Shown here piece by piece: positions 1 to 8,130 of a DNA stretch of 13,011 bases. A program made the position numbers and the translations under genes. The DNA comes from Victivallales bacterium (lineage in GTDB: Bacteria > Verrucomicrobiota > Lentisphaeria > Oligosphaerales > Lenti-02): the NCBI GenBank assembly GCA_018648945.1, contig JABGQJ010000154.1, forward strand, positions 1 to 13,011. The letters are read 5' to 3'. The number at the start of each line of letters is the position of its first letter. Position 1 is the stretch's first letter. Under the pieces are notes generated by a model. It was not told where the DNA came from and did not search any database. It was given only the letters and a program-made list of their open reading frames with translations.

Positions 1-2368
1 CGTCCTTGCGGAACTTCCAGGTGGAGGAAAGCCGATACGCCACCGCCCTCGCCTTGCCCACGGACACGGCCTGAAGTCGGGCCGGGGCGGGATCGGAGAG
101 CATGCGCCGAATCTTGCCGCACCACTTCGCCACACTATCCCTTTCCGACACGCTGCGAATGCCATGGTGCGCGGCCGCCTTGGCGAATGCGTCCAAGAGA
201 CCGCGCAGGCGCAACCGCTCTGCCTCCGACACCTTGCCTGTGTTGTAGGTGGCCACATCCCGCGCCAACTCCCACTGGAGAATCGGCAAGCTGGCGAGAT
301 CAACCCGGCGGGCCAGTGCCTCGTCGCCTGCCGCAAGTTGCTTGGCCTCGGCAAAGAGCTTCTGGCTCTTGGCCAGAAAATCGGGAATCTCGCCAATTCC
401 TCGGTTGGCCAGCCCCGCCTGGTAGAGCATCCGGTTGTACCGCTCGATCGGCCCGGCGGCAGCCCCGTAGTAGCCGTGGATGAAATCCTGCATCAATGGC
501 CAGCACTCGCGGCTCGGATCCCAGAGGAGTTTGGCGAAGACCCACGAACGCATCAACTCGCGCTCGTTGCCGGGGCTTTGGTAGGCCCCCTGGATCATCA
601 CCCCCACCACGTGGTTCTGCGCGTAGGCCCGCAAGTTCTCGGCAATGGCATGGAAGCTGGGCCAAGGCTGCATGTAGTTGCCGAAATGGACCGAGTAGTC
701 CCAGATCCCGATCTTGTCGTGGACTGCGGCCCAGCCGGTCAGTGCATCGCGGAAGCCCTCGGTTTCCATGGCAGGACGGTACGGGTATCGCCACATGCAG
801 GTGTCGGTGCAGAGGCGAATGACCACATTGCTGAGGGGACGCAAGGTCTTGGGCGGCTGAACCGTGTCGTGGTAGGCCAAGGTACTGACCAGGACATCCG
901 GATGGCTTTTCGCAACTGCCGCCGCCACGGCATTGACCAAGGTCAGAGGTCCTGCACTGGCGGAGCCTTCCCGCTCGTTGAGAGCCCGGCAACGCGCGCA
1001 CTGGCAGACCCCGCGGATGTCGTTCTTGGAGATGCTGATCAGCTCTGCATCCGGGTTCTTCTTCAGTGCCTCCAAGACGCATTCCGTGGCCAGGCGTATC
1101 ACCTCGGGATGAGTGGGGCACAGGTTCTGGGCACTGCGCCGCCCCTTGCTGTTGAGCAGGAAATACTCGGGGTGGTCGGCGAAATACTCCTTCTCCGGCA
1201 CCAGTCTGCCAAACGTATGCACGAACCACCCAGGCACATAGTCCAGCCGTCCCCCCAGGGCCTCGGGCACCCTCGCATTCGGCGTGTTGGTGCGGTTCAT
1301 CAGCGACCAGTTGGCCTCGAAGGCGTCGTGATAGTAGGGGTCGCGAAGGCCGAACACAGGGTTCATGTGGCGGGGGACAATGCCCGTCTTCAGCGTGCTC
1401 TGATATGGGACGCGATTGGCCCCGGAGCGGGTATACCAGCGGCAGCCGAGATCCTCTTCCAGCAGGGCTAGGGCGGCATAGAGCGGTCCTCGGGTCCGAC
1501 CACCAAGCAGGACGATCCGCTCGTCCACCACGGAGATGGAGTAGCCCTCATCAGCCACTCCGCCCGTTGACTTGGCCGCAGCCAGAACCGCCTCGCGATG
1601 GACCAGGCCAACACAGATCTCGCGAGCCCGGGCGGGGGTCGAATCCGCCACAACCCGGAAAGAGGCGCCCGTCAGGTCGTCCAGCCACACGGAAAGCAAC
1701 TGGGCCGCCCGCATCTCCTGCGGAGCGGGCTTGGCAGGATGAACAATCACGTAGTCCGTGCGACCATCCTTGGCCAACGTCAGGAGCTTGCTTGCTTTTC
1801 CCTTGGGTCGAAGCGCATTGCGCCAACCACCAGCCGCTGCAACCGCGCGGTCTGCACGAACGGGGACGAGCTCGATGCGCGCAGTGTAGATGGCCGTCAC
1901 CTCCGGATTCACGGCCGGGGCCACATAGACGAAGTCGCCCATGACCGGCTCGCACTCGCCCACCGTCAGCCATTCATACCGATCCCTCGGAACCCGTTTG
2001 GCAGCGACCCCGTGGGTGCCGCTTGGGTAGGTCTTCCTGCTCGGGCGGTAGACCCCTGCTCCCAAGCAGTTCCCCGCGTCGCCCGTACGGTCGACCCGCA
2101 CCAGCAAACGGACCTGGTAGCGCCGCCCAGGGCGCAGTTCGCGCCCCGGCAAAACCCACTGAATGGACCAGCTCGTATTGTCCGCGGTCTGTCGGACCGC
2201 CTTTCCGCCCGGTGCCTTCGGGTCCTGAACGATGGTTGCACTTCTCGCCCCCAAGTGGCGAGCCAGGCGCATCCCCTCCGGACCAGTGCCAAAGGTTCCC
2301 GGAACGGCGGCCGAGGCAAGAGCGACACACAGGCAGAAAAGACCAGCAGAGAAGAGACGTTGGCGCAT
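1..2368 (-). CDS. Secreted DUF4838 protein with GH67-N-like domain, 3' end beyond the window
   Basis: An unbroken reading frame runs from an ATG at 2368 to the window edge (789 codons visible, C-terminus missing). I translated it by hand and checked the frame at several points. Residues 1 to about 21 are a signal peptide with an A-S-A cleavage site, so it is exported. Residues about 30-170 look like a beta-sandwich carbohydrate-binding region. Residues about 200-305 look like the alpha-glucuronidase (GH67) N-terminal type domain. The rest matches DUF4838, including the family-typical Cys cluster G-V-C455-Q-C457-A-R-C460 followed by ALNE. DUF4838 proteins are glycosidase-like and of unproven activity, often in polysaccharide-degradation loci of planctomycete-type bacteria. 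An AAGGA Shine-Dalgarno sequence lies 8 bases before the ATG. The gene begins 27 bases after the large toroid protein and is probably cotranscribed with it. Long plus-strand frames over this gene are antisense shadows. Family call firm; function inferred. Confidence 0.9.
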   Translation of the reverse strand, partial: MRQRLFSAGLFCLCVALASAAVPGTFGTGPEGMRLARHLGARSATIVQDPKAPGGKAVRQTADNTSWSIQWVLPGRELRPGRRYQVRLLVRVDRTGDAGNCLGAGVYRPSRKTYPSGTHGVAAKRVPRDRYEWLTVGECEPVMGDFVYVAPAVNPEVTAIYTARIELVPVRADRAVAAAGGWRNALRPKGKASKLLTLAKDGRTDYVIVHPAKPAPQEMRAAQLLSVWLDDLTGASFRVVADSTPARAREICVGLVHREAVLAAAKSTGGVADEGYSISVVDERIVLLGGRTRGPLYAALALLEEDLGCRWYTRSGANRVPYQSTLKTGIVPRHMNPVFGLRDPYYHDAFEANWSLMNRTNTPNARVPEALGGRLDYVPGWFVHTFGRLVPEKEYFADHPEYFLLNSKGRRSAQNLCPTHPEVIRLATECVLEALKKNPDAELISISKNDIRGVCQCARCRALNEREGSASAGPLTLVNAVAAAVAKSHPDVLVSTLAYHDTVQPPKTLRPLSNVVIRLCTDTCMWRYPYRPAMETEGFRDALTGWAAVHDKIGIWDYSVHFGNYMQPWPSFHAIAENLRAYAQNHVVGVMIQGAYQSPGNERELMRSWVFAKLLWDPSRECWPLMQDFIHGYYGAAAGPIERYNRMLYQAGLANRGIGEIPDFLAKSQKLFAEAKQLAAGDEALARRVDLASLPILQWELARDVATYNTGKVSEAERLRLRGLLDAFAKAAAHHGIRSVSERDSVAKWCGKIRRMLSDPAPARLQAVSVGKARAVAYRLSSTWKFRKD

Positions 2369-2395
2369 GGCGATTGTCCTTGACAGAAAGAAGGC

Positions 2396-5300
2396 TTACG
2401 GCTGCATGGAAACGGAGACCACCGCGCCCTGGCTCGTGCCGGCCACGACGCGCCCATCAGCTAGGGGGACCAGGTGTGTCACCCGGCCTTTGACTTTGGT
2501 CCGGGCGGTCGGTTCCCCCTCGCCACTCAGCGTCACCAGCGTGCCATCGTCGCAACCGACCAGGATGCGCGTGCCAACCAGACATAGCGAGCGGGGTGGC
2601 GACGGGCAGCGGTAGCTCCAGAGTCGCTGGCATTGGTTGTCCAGCGCAACCACCAAGCCACCCCATTCGGCCACGAGAATCTCGGCCTTGCCGTCGCCGT
2701 TCAGATCGCCTGCGGCCAGGTCACGGATGTACTGGCGGAACTGGCTGCCCCCCCCTGGACCGAACTGCGCGTTGTGCCGAGCAGTGCCGTTGCCGCCGAA
2801 AACGGTGACCCGGTTCCAGCGTCCGTTGGTGGCACTGACCAGCTCTGGCTCGCCGTCGCCATCCACGTCCTGAACCAGCAGCCGGACCCGGTTCTGCGCA
2901 GACCAGCCACCGACCATGGTGTGCCCCTTCGGCACCCCGTAGAAGCCGCGAGCAACGCCGGATTTGTCCGGTCTGAGCACGCTGAGCGAGTCGGTACCGT
3001 TGGGCCAACGCGCGATCAGCAGGTCATTCGCCCCATCGGCGCGCGGCATCATCTCGAATTGTTTGCCGGGGCCCCAGAACACGGGTAGACGCTTGACCAG
3101 CTTGCCGCCATCATCGAGGATTTCCAAGGTGCAGGCACTGCCTACGAAACAACGGGACTTCCCGCCGTCGAAGACGCCCGTGTGGACCCCATGGATACCC
3201 TCGTGGCCCGGTGCAGTCTTGAACCAGTAGGTCTTGGCCGCCCGGAACACCGCCGGGTCCATCACCGAGACATAGGTCCACTTGAGCGTGCCACTGAGTT
3301 CATAGGCCAGCAGTTTCTCATCCCGGCAACCGACCAGCAAGAGCTTGGTCTCCGGCCACCAGTGGAGCGTCCGGATGGCTCCCGTGGTCGTCAGCGAGTG
3401 CTGCTGCTTGCCATCGGGGCCGAGCAGCGTCAGCGACTTGCCGGACGCGATGCCGAGCCAGGCGCCCTGCGGAGTCGGGATCTGGACCATGTCGGTCACC
3501 CCGGACTTGCCCGCGAGCAACGGGATACCGGGCAGTTTGGCTAGCCCCTTCGGGAGCCCGCCGCTCTGCTGCTGTTGCTGCCGGGCCGCTTTCCGGAGCT
3601 TCCCAGCGGTCAGTTCGGCATTGGCCAGGGAACGCTGAATCAGGGCCAGGCTCTCCTTGGGCACCGGCACCCGCAGTGTCTTCGCCTCGCCCGCTTTCAG
3701 CTCGACAGCCGTGCCAGCGGCGACCGCTCTGCCCGCTTCTTGTGCTTGCAGACTGAGTTGACCAGTGATGAAATCCCAATCCGCCGCCACCGGTACGCTG
3801 GCCGTGAGCAGTGGCGCGGTTGCGCCCTCGGGCCTGTATTCGCGCAAATCACGAGCCGCAAGATGGGTGGTGGCGACCACCAGTAGATTGGCAGTGTCGG
3901 TCGCCAAGCTGGCCACGGCCGGCTCAGGAAGCTGTAGGAAGGCGCGACGGTCATCCAGGCGCACACACGCGTCGCCCGTATCCGAGGGCCCGGTCGCCAG
4001 CAGACTGAAGAAGATGCCCTTGCCGTCCTTCTGAACCGGGCCATTCCACTGGCTGGTGATGGCGCCGCCCTGCTGTTGCACATCGGTGACGTCCGACCAG
4101 GAGAGCTTGAAGACATCAGTGACTGGAGTGGTTGTCACATTGTCGGGCTTGATCCGCAGGGCTGCGATGCCAGCGTAGCAGCGTTCAGCATAGCCGGTGT
4201 GGGCCACGGCCTCGATGCGCAACACATGCGTCCCCGCACGCAACGTCCGACGACCCAGCGGCAGACGAGCAGAAATGGCGGCGCCAGCGTGCAAGTCCAG
4301 CTCCTTGGCCAACACTTCACCATCCAGGGAGACCGAAATCGCCCCCCGGTCCCGGTACTTCAGAACGTCCAGGAACAGTTCGCCGGTGACCTCTTCCTCC
4401 AGCTTGATCTCCGTACTCATCCATGGTCCCGGCGCAGCCGCGCGCAAGAGAATGATGCTGATGGAGGAGAGCGGGCGGACGAGGTTGGCCTCGTCGCTGC
4501 CGCCGCCCTTCCACTCGGTTTCCATGGCCGAGAACGAGAGCCAGCCCGCCGGAGCTGCCCCGCCACGGCCGTAGACCACGCTGTCCAGGTTCGCCCGGTA
4601 GCGCCCGGAGACGGGTTGCCAAACGGTGTCCACGGTCATGTTCTGGCTGTCCTGCCGGAAGGTCAGTTCGTCCACCACCAAGGCATAGCGCCCGAGGCGC
4701 TGGAGCAGATGCCGTCGCCAGTCGCAGAACGCCGCGCGCGGGACCTGTCCCTGCGCGTACACCGCGCCACCAACCACATCGCGAGTCACCAGCCCGGCAT
4801 CCATGGCCACGCTGGGTTCCACCATGCCGTCGGCCTTGGGCAACACTTGGTTGTGGTAGCCACGCAGCAACGTCGCGCCAGCGATGCGCAGGTCGAGAAT
4901 GTCGAAGGTGTGGTAGGGATTGCGCGACGCCCCATTGAGACCATCCAGGAGAATGAAGTCACCCGTGCTGTCCACCCGGTCGCGGAAACTGCCAAAACAG
5001 AAGGACTGCTCAGGCGGAATGCCACTCCGGCGCGTTGCCCAGAACGGTGCAGGCAGGCCCTGAATCGACCACTTCCCCGCCAGATCCTCGGGCAGTTTCG
5101 GAGGCAGCTCTTCACTGGGCCAGAACGACTGCCCAACCCGGAAGATATTGGTGTTCAATCGCGTGCGATCCTGACGGTAGTGGACCCAGCGCCCGTCGCC
5201 GGTAACATGAGCCGCCTTGTGCAGGAAACCGAGGGAGGCATAGCTGATCTGCCGGTCCCCACGATGCCCGCTGAGCAGGGCCTCCTGACCTCGCAGAAGG

Positions 5301-7012
5301 GCGCCGATCACCCCATTTTCCAACGGCTTCCGATCACCGCTAAGAGTGAGGTAGGTGAAGATCGGTGCAATGCCGGTGCTGTACCAGTAAAGGTTGTCGT
5401 TCTCCCCCGACACCCACTCGTGACGATGCAGGGAACGGAAGGCGAAATTGGCCGCCCGGAAGGTGTGCTCCCAGGTGGGATGGGGGTAGTCCCGCTGGAA
5501 GTACCGGCCCAGGCAATAGAGGCTGACCGCCGCCCATTGACCGTGGCGTGAACTCACCGCATGGGCTGGCTTGCGCAGCATGAAGGTGCCCCTGCGCGCG
5601 TAGTCCTGGTGGTCCAACTGCCGTGCGAGGCCGTTCGTCACCCGCAAACGCTCGGCATCGGTGAACACGGGGCTCTCCTCGATCAGATCCCAGTAGAGGA
5701 CCATCATGTGCTGGTTGTAGTGATAGGCGCCGGCCAGGGGATCGTCCTTGTTCTCGACCCGCTCACCGTCGATGCGGGAGATGTCCGCCTTGGCCTTGGC
5801 GTCGGGGAAGGCAAGCCGGATGACTTCCCGGGCATGCTTGGGGTCGCCAGTCATGTAGTACAGCGCCATGCGCTTGCTAATCGTGCACCAGCCGAAGTAG
5901 CCCACCGAACCATAGCCGTCGGATGCCTCCCAGGTCTCAACCTTCTCGATCTCGTCGGGAACAGTCAGTCCCTTGCCGAGCTGCACGTCGAGCAGGTGCC
6001 CGAGCGTCAGTTCGCCCTTCTTGCCCACTTCCTGCACCTTGGCAACCAGTTGGGCCATCGCCAGCGCCACGCCTGGATCGTCGCTGCCGCCAACCAGAAT
6101 GGCATTCCTGCCATCGCCATAGGGGTTGTGGAGCGAATGCAGCGCATAGCCGCCCACGCCGGGGTACTTCAGGTCGAGCAAGGTGTAGTACAGATCGTAG
6201 AGCTTCCCCAGCACAGGGTTCGTGGAGCGATTGCCGAGCAGGATCGCGTGTTTCGGCAATGGCAGTTCAAGATCCTGCACCACCGGTAGATCCACCCCAG
6301 TGGCGGTCTTCACCGCTTGTCGCAGCCTGGCCGCCGTCGCCGCATAGCGTGCGGGCGCCACGATCACGGCCTGGGCCTCGCCACCGGCAACTACCGGCGT
6401 CGCCAGATGAAGATCCTTCAGCGCCTCGTATTGCGGAGCCACCATCTCCGGCACGCCCGGAGGTCCCTTGGGAATCTCAACTCCGGCCTCGACTCGCACA
6501 TCGTCCAGCAGAATCGTCGTCCCCGGCCCCACATGCGTGTAGAGGTAGATGCGGGCGGACTTGGTGCCCTCCGGGGTCTTGCCATAGACGGCCAGATCCT
6601 CGAAGCGGTCGGTCCGGTCCGTGCCCAGGTCAATCTGGCTGAACTTGTTGGAGGGAAAGAAGCGGAACTGGAGAAAGACATTGCTCGGGGGCTCTTGCTT
6701 GGCCAGAGCCGCGACTCGTACCCGCACTGCGTAGGTCTCGTTCGGCTTCACGGGAAAGTCCTGGAAGATGCCGATCTCCTTGGCCGGATCGCCATCCTGC
6801 AAGAGCAGGGCTTGCCCCTCGCCAAAGGCCGGACGCGCAGCCGTCAGTGACTGCGGATCACCACCGCCTGCATACAGTCCCCAGCCAGCTGGCGTCTTCG
6901 CCCCCTTGACCCATTCTTCGAAAGAACCGTTCTTCAGCTGAACCGGTCGTGGTGCCGCCATGGTCACGCCCCCCAACAGACAGATCGCGAGTAGGTAGTG
7001 GGATCGCATCAT
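2396..7012 (-). CDS. Very large secreted heparinase II/III-like toroid protein with N-terminal CBM and C-terminal beta-propeller
   Basis: The protein is 1538 residues with a signal peptide (about residues 1-19/20, V-T-M-A then APRP). Residues about 25-178 form a CBM-like beta-sandwich (NGSFEE, GW, late DDVRVE). Residues about 200-345 resemble a GH67/GH20 N-terminal non-catalytic domain. Residues about 360-620 are helix-rich with repeated aromatic and His motifs (YHYNQHMM, SRHGQW, NDNLYWYSTG), as in an alpha/alpha toroid of the heparinase II/III or alginate-lyase type. Beta-sandwich segments follow to about 1140, then a Gln-rich linker near 1146 and a propeller-like region to the end. That region has two FG-GAP-type calcium loops, DVDGDG at 1382 and DLNGDG at 1436. 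Likely role: exported uronic-acid polysaccharide lyase or hydrolase; the catalytic residues cannot be assigned with confidence. GAGGAA lies only 1 base before the first ATG but 4 before the second (7009), so Met2 is probably the true start. It stops 27 bases before the DUF4838 gene. Confidence 0.88.
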   Translation of the reverse strand: MMRSHYLLAICLLGGVTMAAPRPVQLKNGSFEEWVKGAKTPAGWGLYAGGGDPQSLTAARPAFGEGQALLLQDGDPAKEIGIFQDFPVKPNETYAVRVRVAALAKQEPPSNVFLQFRFFPSNKFSQIDLGTDRTDRFEDLAVYGKTPEGTKSARIYLYTHVGPGTTILLDDVRVEAGVEIPKGPPGVPEMVAPQYEALKDLHLATPVVAGGEAQAVIVAPARYAATAARLRQAVKTATGVDLPVVQDLELPLPKHAILLGNRSTNPVLGKLYDLYYTLLDLKYPGVGGYALHSLHNPYGDGRNAILVGGSDDPGVALAMAQLVAKVQEVGKKGELTLGHLLDVQLGKGLTVPDEIEKVETWEASDGYGSVGYFGWCTISKRMALYYMTGDPKHAREVIRLAFPDAKAKADISRIDGERVENKDDPLAGAYHYNQHMMVLYWDLIEESPVFTDAERLRVTNGLARQLDHQDYARRGTFMLRKPAHAVSSRHGQWAAVSLYCLGRYFQRDYPHPTWEHTFRAANFAFRSLHRHEWVSGENDNLYWYSTGIAPIFTYLTLSGDRKPLENGVIGALLRGQEALLSGHRGDRQISYASLGFLHKAAHVTGDGRWVHYRQDRTRLNTNIFRVGQSFWPSEELPPKLPEDLAGKWSIQGLPAPFWATRRSGIPPEQSFCFGSFRDRVDSTGDFILLDGLNGASRNPYHTFDILDLRIAGATLLRGYHNQVLPKADGMVEPSVAMDAGLVTRDVVGGAVYAQGQVPRAAFCDWRRHLLQRLGRYALVVDELTFRQDSQNMTVDTVWQPVSGRYRANLDSVVYGRGGAAPAGWLSFSAMETEWKGGGSDEANLVRPLSSISIILLRAAAPGPWMSTEIKLEEEVTGELFLDVLKYRDRGAISVSLDGEVLAKELDLHAGAAISARLPLGRRTLRAGTHVLRIEAVAHTGYAERCYAGIAALRIKPDNVTTTPVTDVFKLSWSDVTDVQQQGGAITSQWNGPVQKDGKGIFFSLLATGPSDTGDACVRLDDRRAFLQLPEPAVASLATDTANLLVVATTHLAARDLREYRPEGATAPLLTASVPVAADWDFITGQLSLQAQEAGRAVAAGTAVELKAGEAKTLRVPVPKESLALIQRSLANAELTAGKLRKAARQQQQQSGGLPKGLAKLPGIPLLAGKSGVTDMVQIPTPQGAWLGIASGKSLTLLGPDGKQQHSLTTTGAIRTLHWWPETKLLLVGCRDEKLLAYELSGTLKWTYVSVMDPAVFRAAKTYWFKTAPGHEGIHGVHTGVFDGGKSRCFVGSACTLEILDDGGKLVKRLPVFWGPGKQFEMMPRADGANDLLIARWPNGTDSLSVLRPDKSGVARGFYGVPKGHTMVGGWSAQNRVRLLVQDVDGDGEPELVSATNGRWNRVTVFGGNGTARHNAQFGPGGGSQFRQYIRDLAAGDLNGDGKAEILVAEWGGLVVALDNQCQRLWSYRCPSPPRSLCLVGTRILVGCDDGTLVTLSGEGEPTARTKVKGRVTHLVPLADGRVVAGTSQGAVVSVSMQP

Positions 7013-7161
7013 CTTCCTCGTCGGCTCCAGAACGGGGGTCCGTCCTCAGCCTAGTTGTTGTGACACATATCGTTCGAGCCTATAGCACAGGGGAATTCCC
7101 CACCCAGGGAGACCGGGAGCGCGCGCGACTAGAGAGTTGCAGTGGATGATTCATGGGTGGT
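7013..7161 (-). promoter_or_regulatory. Intergenic region with candidate promoter for the toroid/DUF4838 gene pair
   Basis: These 149 bases are the only sizeable gap inside the minus-strand gene block. On the minus strand there is an extended -10-like element TGC-TATAGG (TATAGG at 7084-7079), about 66 bases before the start of the toroid gene. The -35 position 17 bases upstream is a poor match. A perfect 12-base palindrome sits in the -35/-10 spacer and is listed separately. I saw no convincing terminator after the Cys-hydrolase gene, so read-through from upstream is possible. The promoter call is inference from one short match in high-GC DNA. Confidence 0.3.
7090..7101. promoter_or_regulatory. 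Perfect 12-base palindrome GGGGAATTCCCC, possible operator
   Basis: The sequence GGGGAATTCCCC reads the same on both strands. It lies two bases upstream of the TGC of the candidate extended -10 element on the minus strand, so a dimeric regulator bound there would block or modulate the promoter. The symmetry does not extend beyond 12 bases. No matching regulator gene is visible. It could be chance. Confidence 0.25.
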
Positions 7162-8130
7162 TCAGGCGAGGCGAGTCAGGAACGAATCTGCCAGTTCACT
7201 GACCTGCCGCTTCCAGTCGGCGGACGAGAAGTTGTGGTTGGCACCGGGAATCTCGACCATGTCGACGGGCAGCCCGTGTTCGCTAACGTAGTCCCCAAAG
7301 TAGGTTCTCGCCGCCGGGGCATCCGGATCGCTTGTGCCATACACCATCAGCACCGGCAGATCGGCACGCAACTTGGCCAAGTGCTTCTTGGGTGCCTCGC
7401 CGCCCTGCGTACGGCTCTCGGTGGCGGCGGCTTTGGCAGTCTTGCCCGCCCCGCGTCCCGAAGATGCTGGCTTCTCCTCTTGCTCCTGCTCCCCCTCCTT
7501 CTTGCGGTTGCGGCCCCGGTTCAGGAAGTGTCCGAAGAGCACATTGCAGACGCCTTTCACACTCACGTCCCCCCGGAACAGTCGCCGCCAGGTATCGCCG
7601 CGGGTAGCTTTGTGCCAATAGACCTTCAAGTAGTGGAACGTTCGATGCACGTCACGACCAAAGGCATCGCCATCCGAGAACGGGTAGACCGAAAGCAGAA
7701 TCAGCCCGGCAGCTGGCAGACTGGGCAAGGTGCCAATGGTCACGTTGCCGCCGGAACAGAGCCCGAAGTAGACCACCCGGTCCAGCCCGGTCGCCTCGCG
7801 GAACGATGCGGTCGCCCCCACCAGATCCTCGGCCATGCTCGGCAGACTCGCTTCCAGCCCTTCGCCCTCGCTCTCCCCGCGCCCCCGGAAGTCGAACCGC
7901 AGCGATGGATATCCCAGCGCCGCGAAGTGCCGGGCCAGGCCGGTCAGCAGGCCGTGCGGCCCCGCACGGTTGCCGCTCCAGCCATGGACGAAAACGATGC
8001 CCACCGACTTGCCTCCGTCTGCGGGCGAGGACAGGACACCATGCACGCAATCGCCCTGCACTGGGAAGGAAACGGCTTCTTCCCGCCCCACCCCTGGGAT
8101 CAGCGTCTCGCGCTTCAGTCCAGCAGTCAT
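7162..8130 (-). CDS. Alpha/beta hydrolase with Cys nucleophile, similar to exosortase-associated hydrolase 1
   Basis: The protein is 322 residues with no signal peptide, so cytoplasmic. The alpha/beta-hydrolase layout is clear: oxyanion-hole HGWSGN (49-54), LRFDFRGRGESEG (77-89), nucleophile elbow G123-L-C125-S-G127, acid region GTSDPD (Asp268 or Asp270), and His299 in GANHNF. Cys at the nucleophile position is known in dienelactone hydrolases and, from memory, in the exosortase A-associated hydrolase 1 family (TIGR03100), whose elbow also reads GLC. An adjacent Ser126 means the true nucleophile should be tested. Residues about 205-250 are a Lys/Glu/Gly-rich, probably disordered insertion in the cap. 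The substrate is unknown; an ester or thioester is likely. An AGGAAA Shine-Dalgarno sequence lies 6 bases before the ATG and overlaps the stop of the preceding secreted hydrolase gene, so translation is probably coupled. Fold certain, subfamily moderate. Confidence 0.88.
   Translation of the reverse strand: MTAGLKRETLIPGVGREEAVSFPVQGDCVHGVLSSPADGGKSVGIVFVHGWSGNRAGPHGLLTGLARHFAALGYPSLRFDFRGRGESEGEGLEASLPSMAEDLVGATASFREATGLDRVVYFGLCSGGNVTIGTLPSLPAAGLILLSVYPFSDGDAFGRDVHRTFHYLKVYWHKATRGDTWRRLFRGDVSVKGVCNVLFGHFLNRGRNRKKEGEQEQEEKPASSGRGAGKTAKAAATESRTQGGEAPKKHLAKLRADLPVLMVYGTSDPDAPAARTYFGDYVSEHGLPVDMVEIPGANHNFSSADWKRQVSELADSFLTRLA

Noticed and set aside
164..1471. 435-codon plus-strand open frame
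   Set aside because: It is antisense to the DUF4838 gene, whose minus-strand frame gives recognisable family motifs and a signal peptide. Its own translation resembles no family; it is a product of high GC content.
3560..3580. CAG-rich run as a possible microsatellite
   Set aside because: It encodes a short Gln-rich linker (about five Gln with mixed codons) between domains of the large protein; too short and interrupted to call a repeat locus.
4076..5551. 491-codon plus-strand open frame
   Set aside because: It is antisense to the toroid domain of the large secreted protein and shows no domain, no coherent composition and no plausible start context.
7013..7161. Rho-independent terminator after the Cys-hydrolase gene
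   Set aside because: The palindrome and the GC-rich run in this gap are not followed by a T tract on the minus strand, so a terminator cannot be supported.
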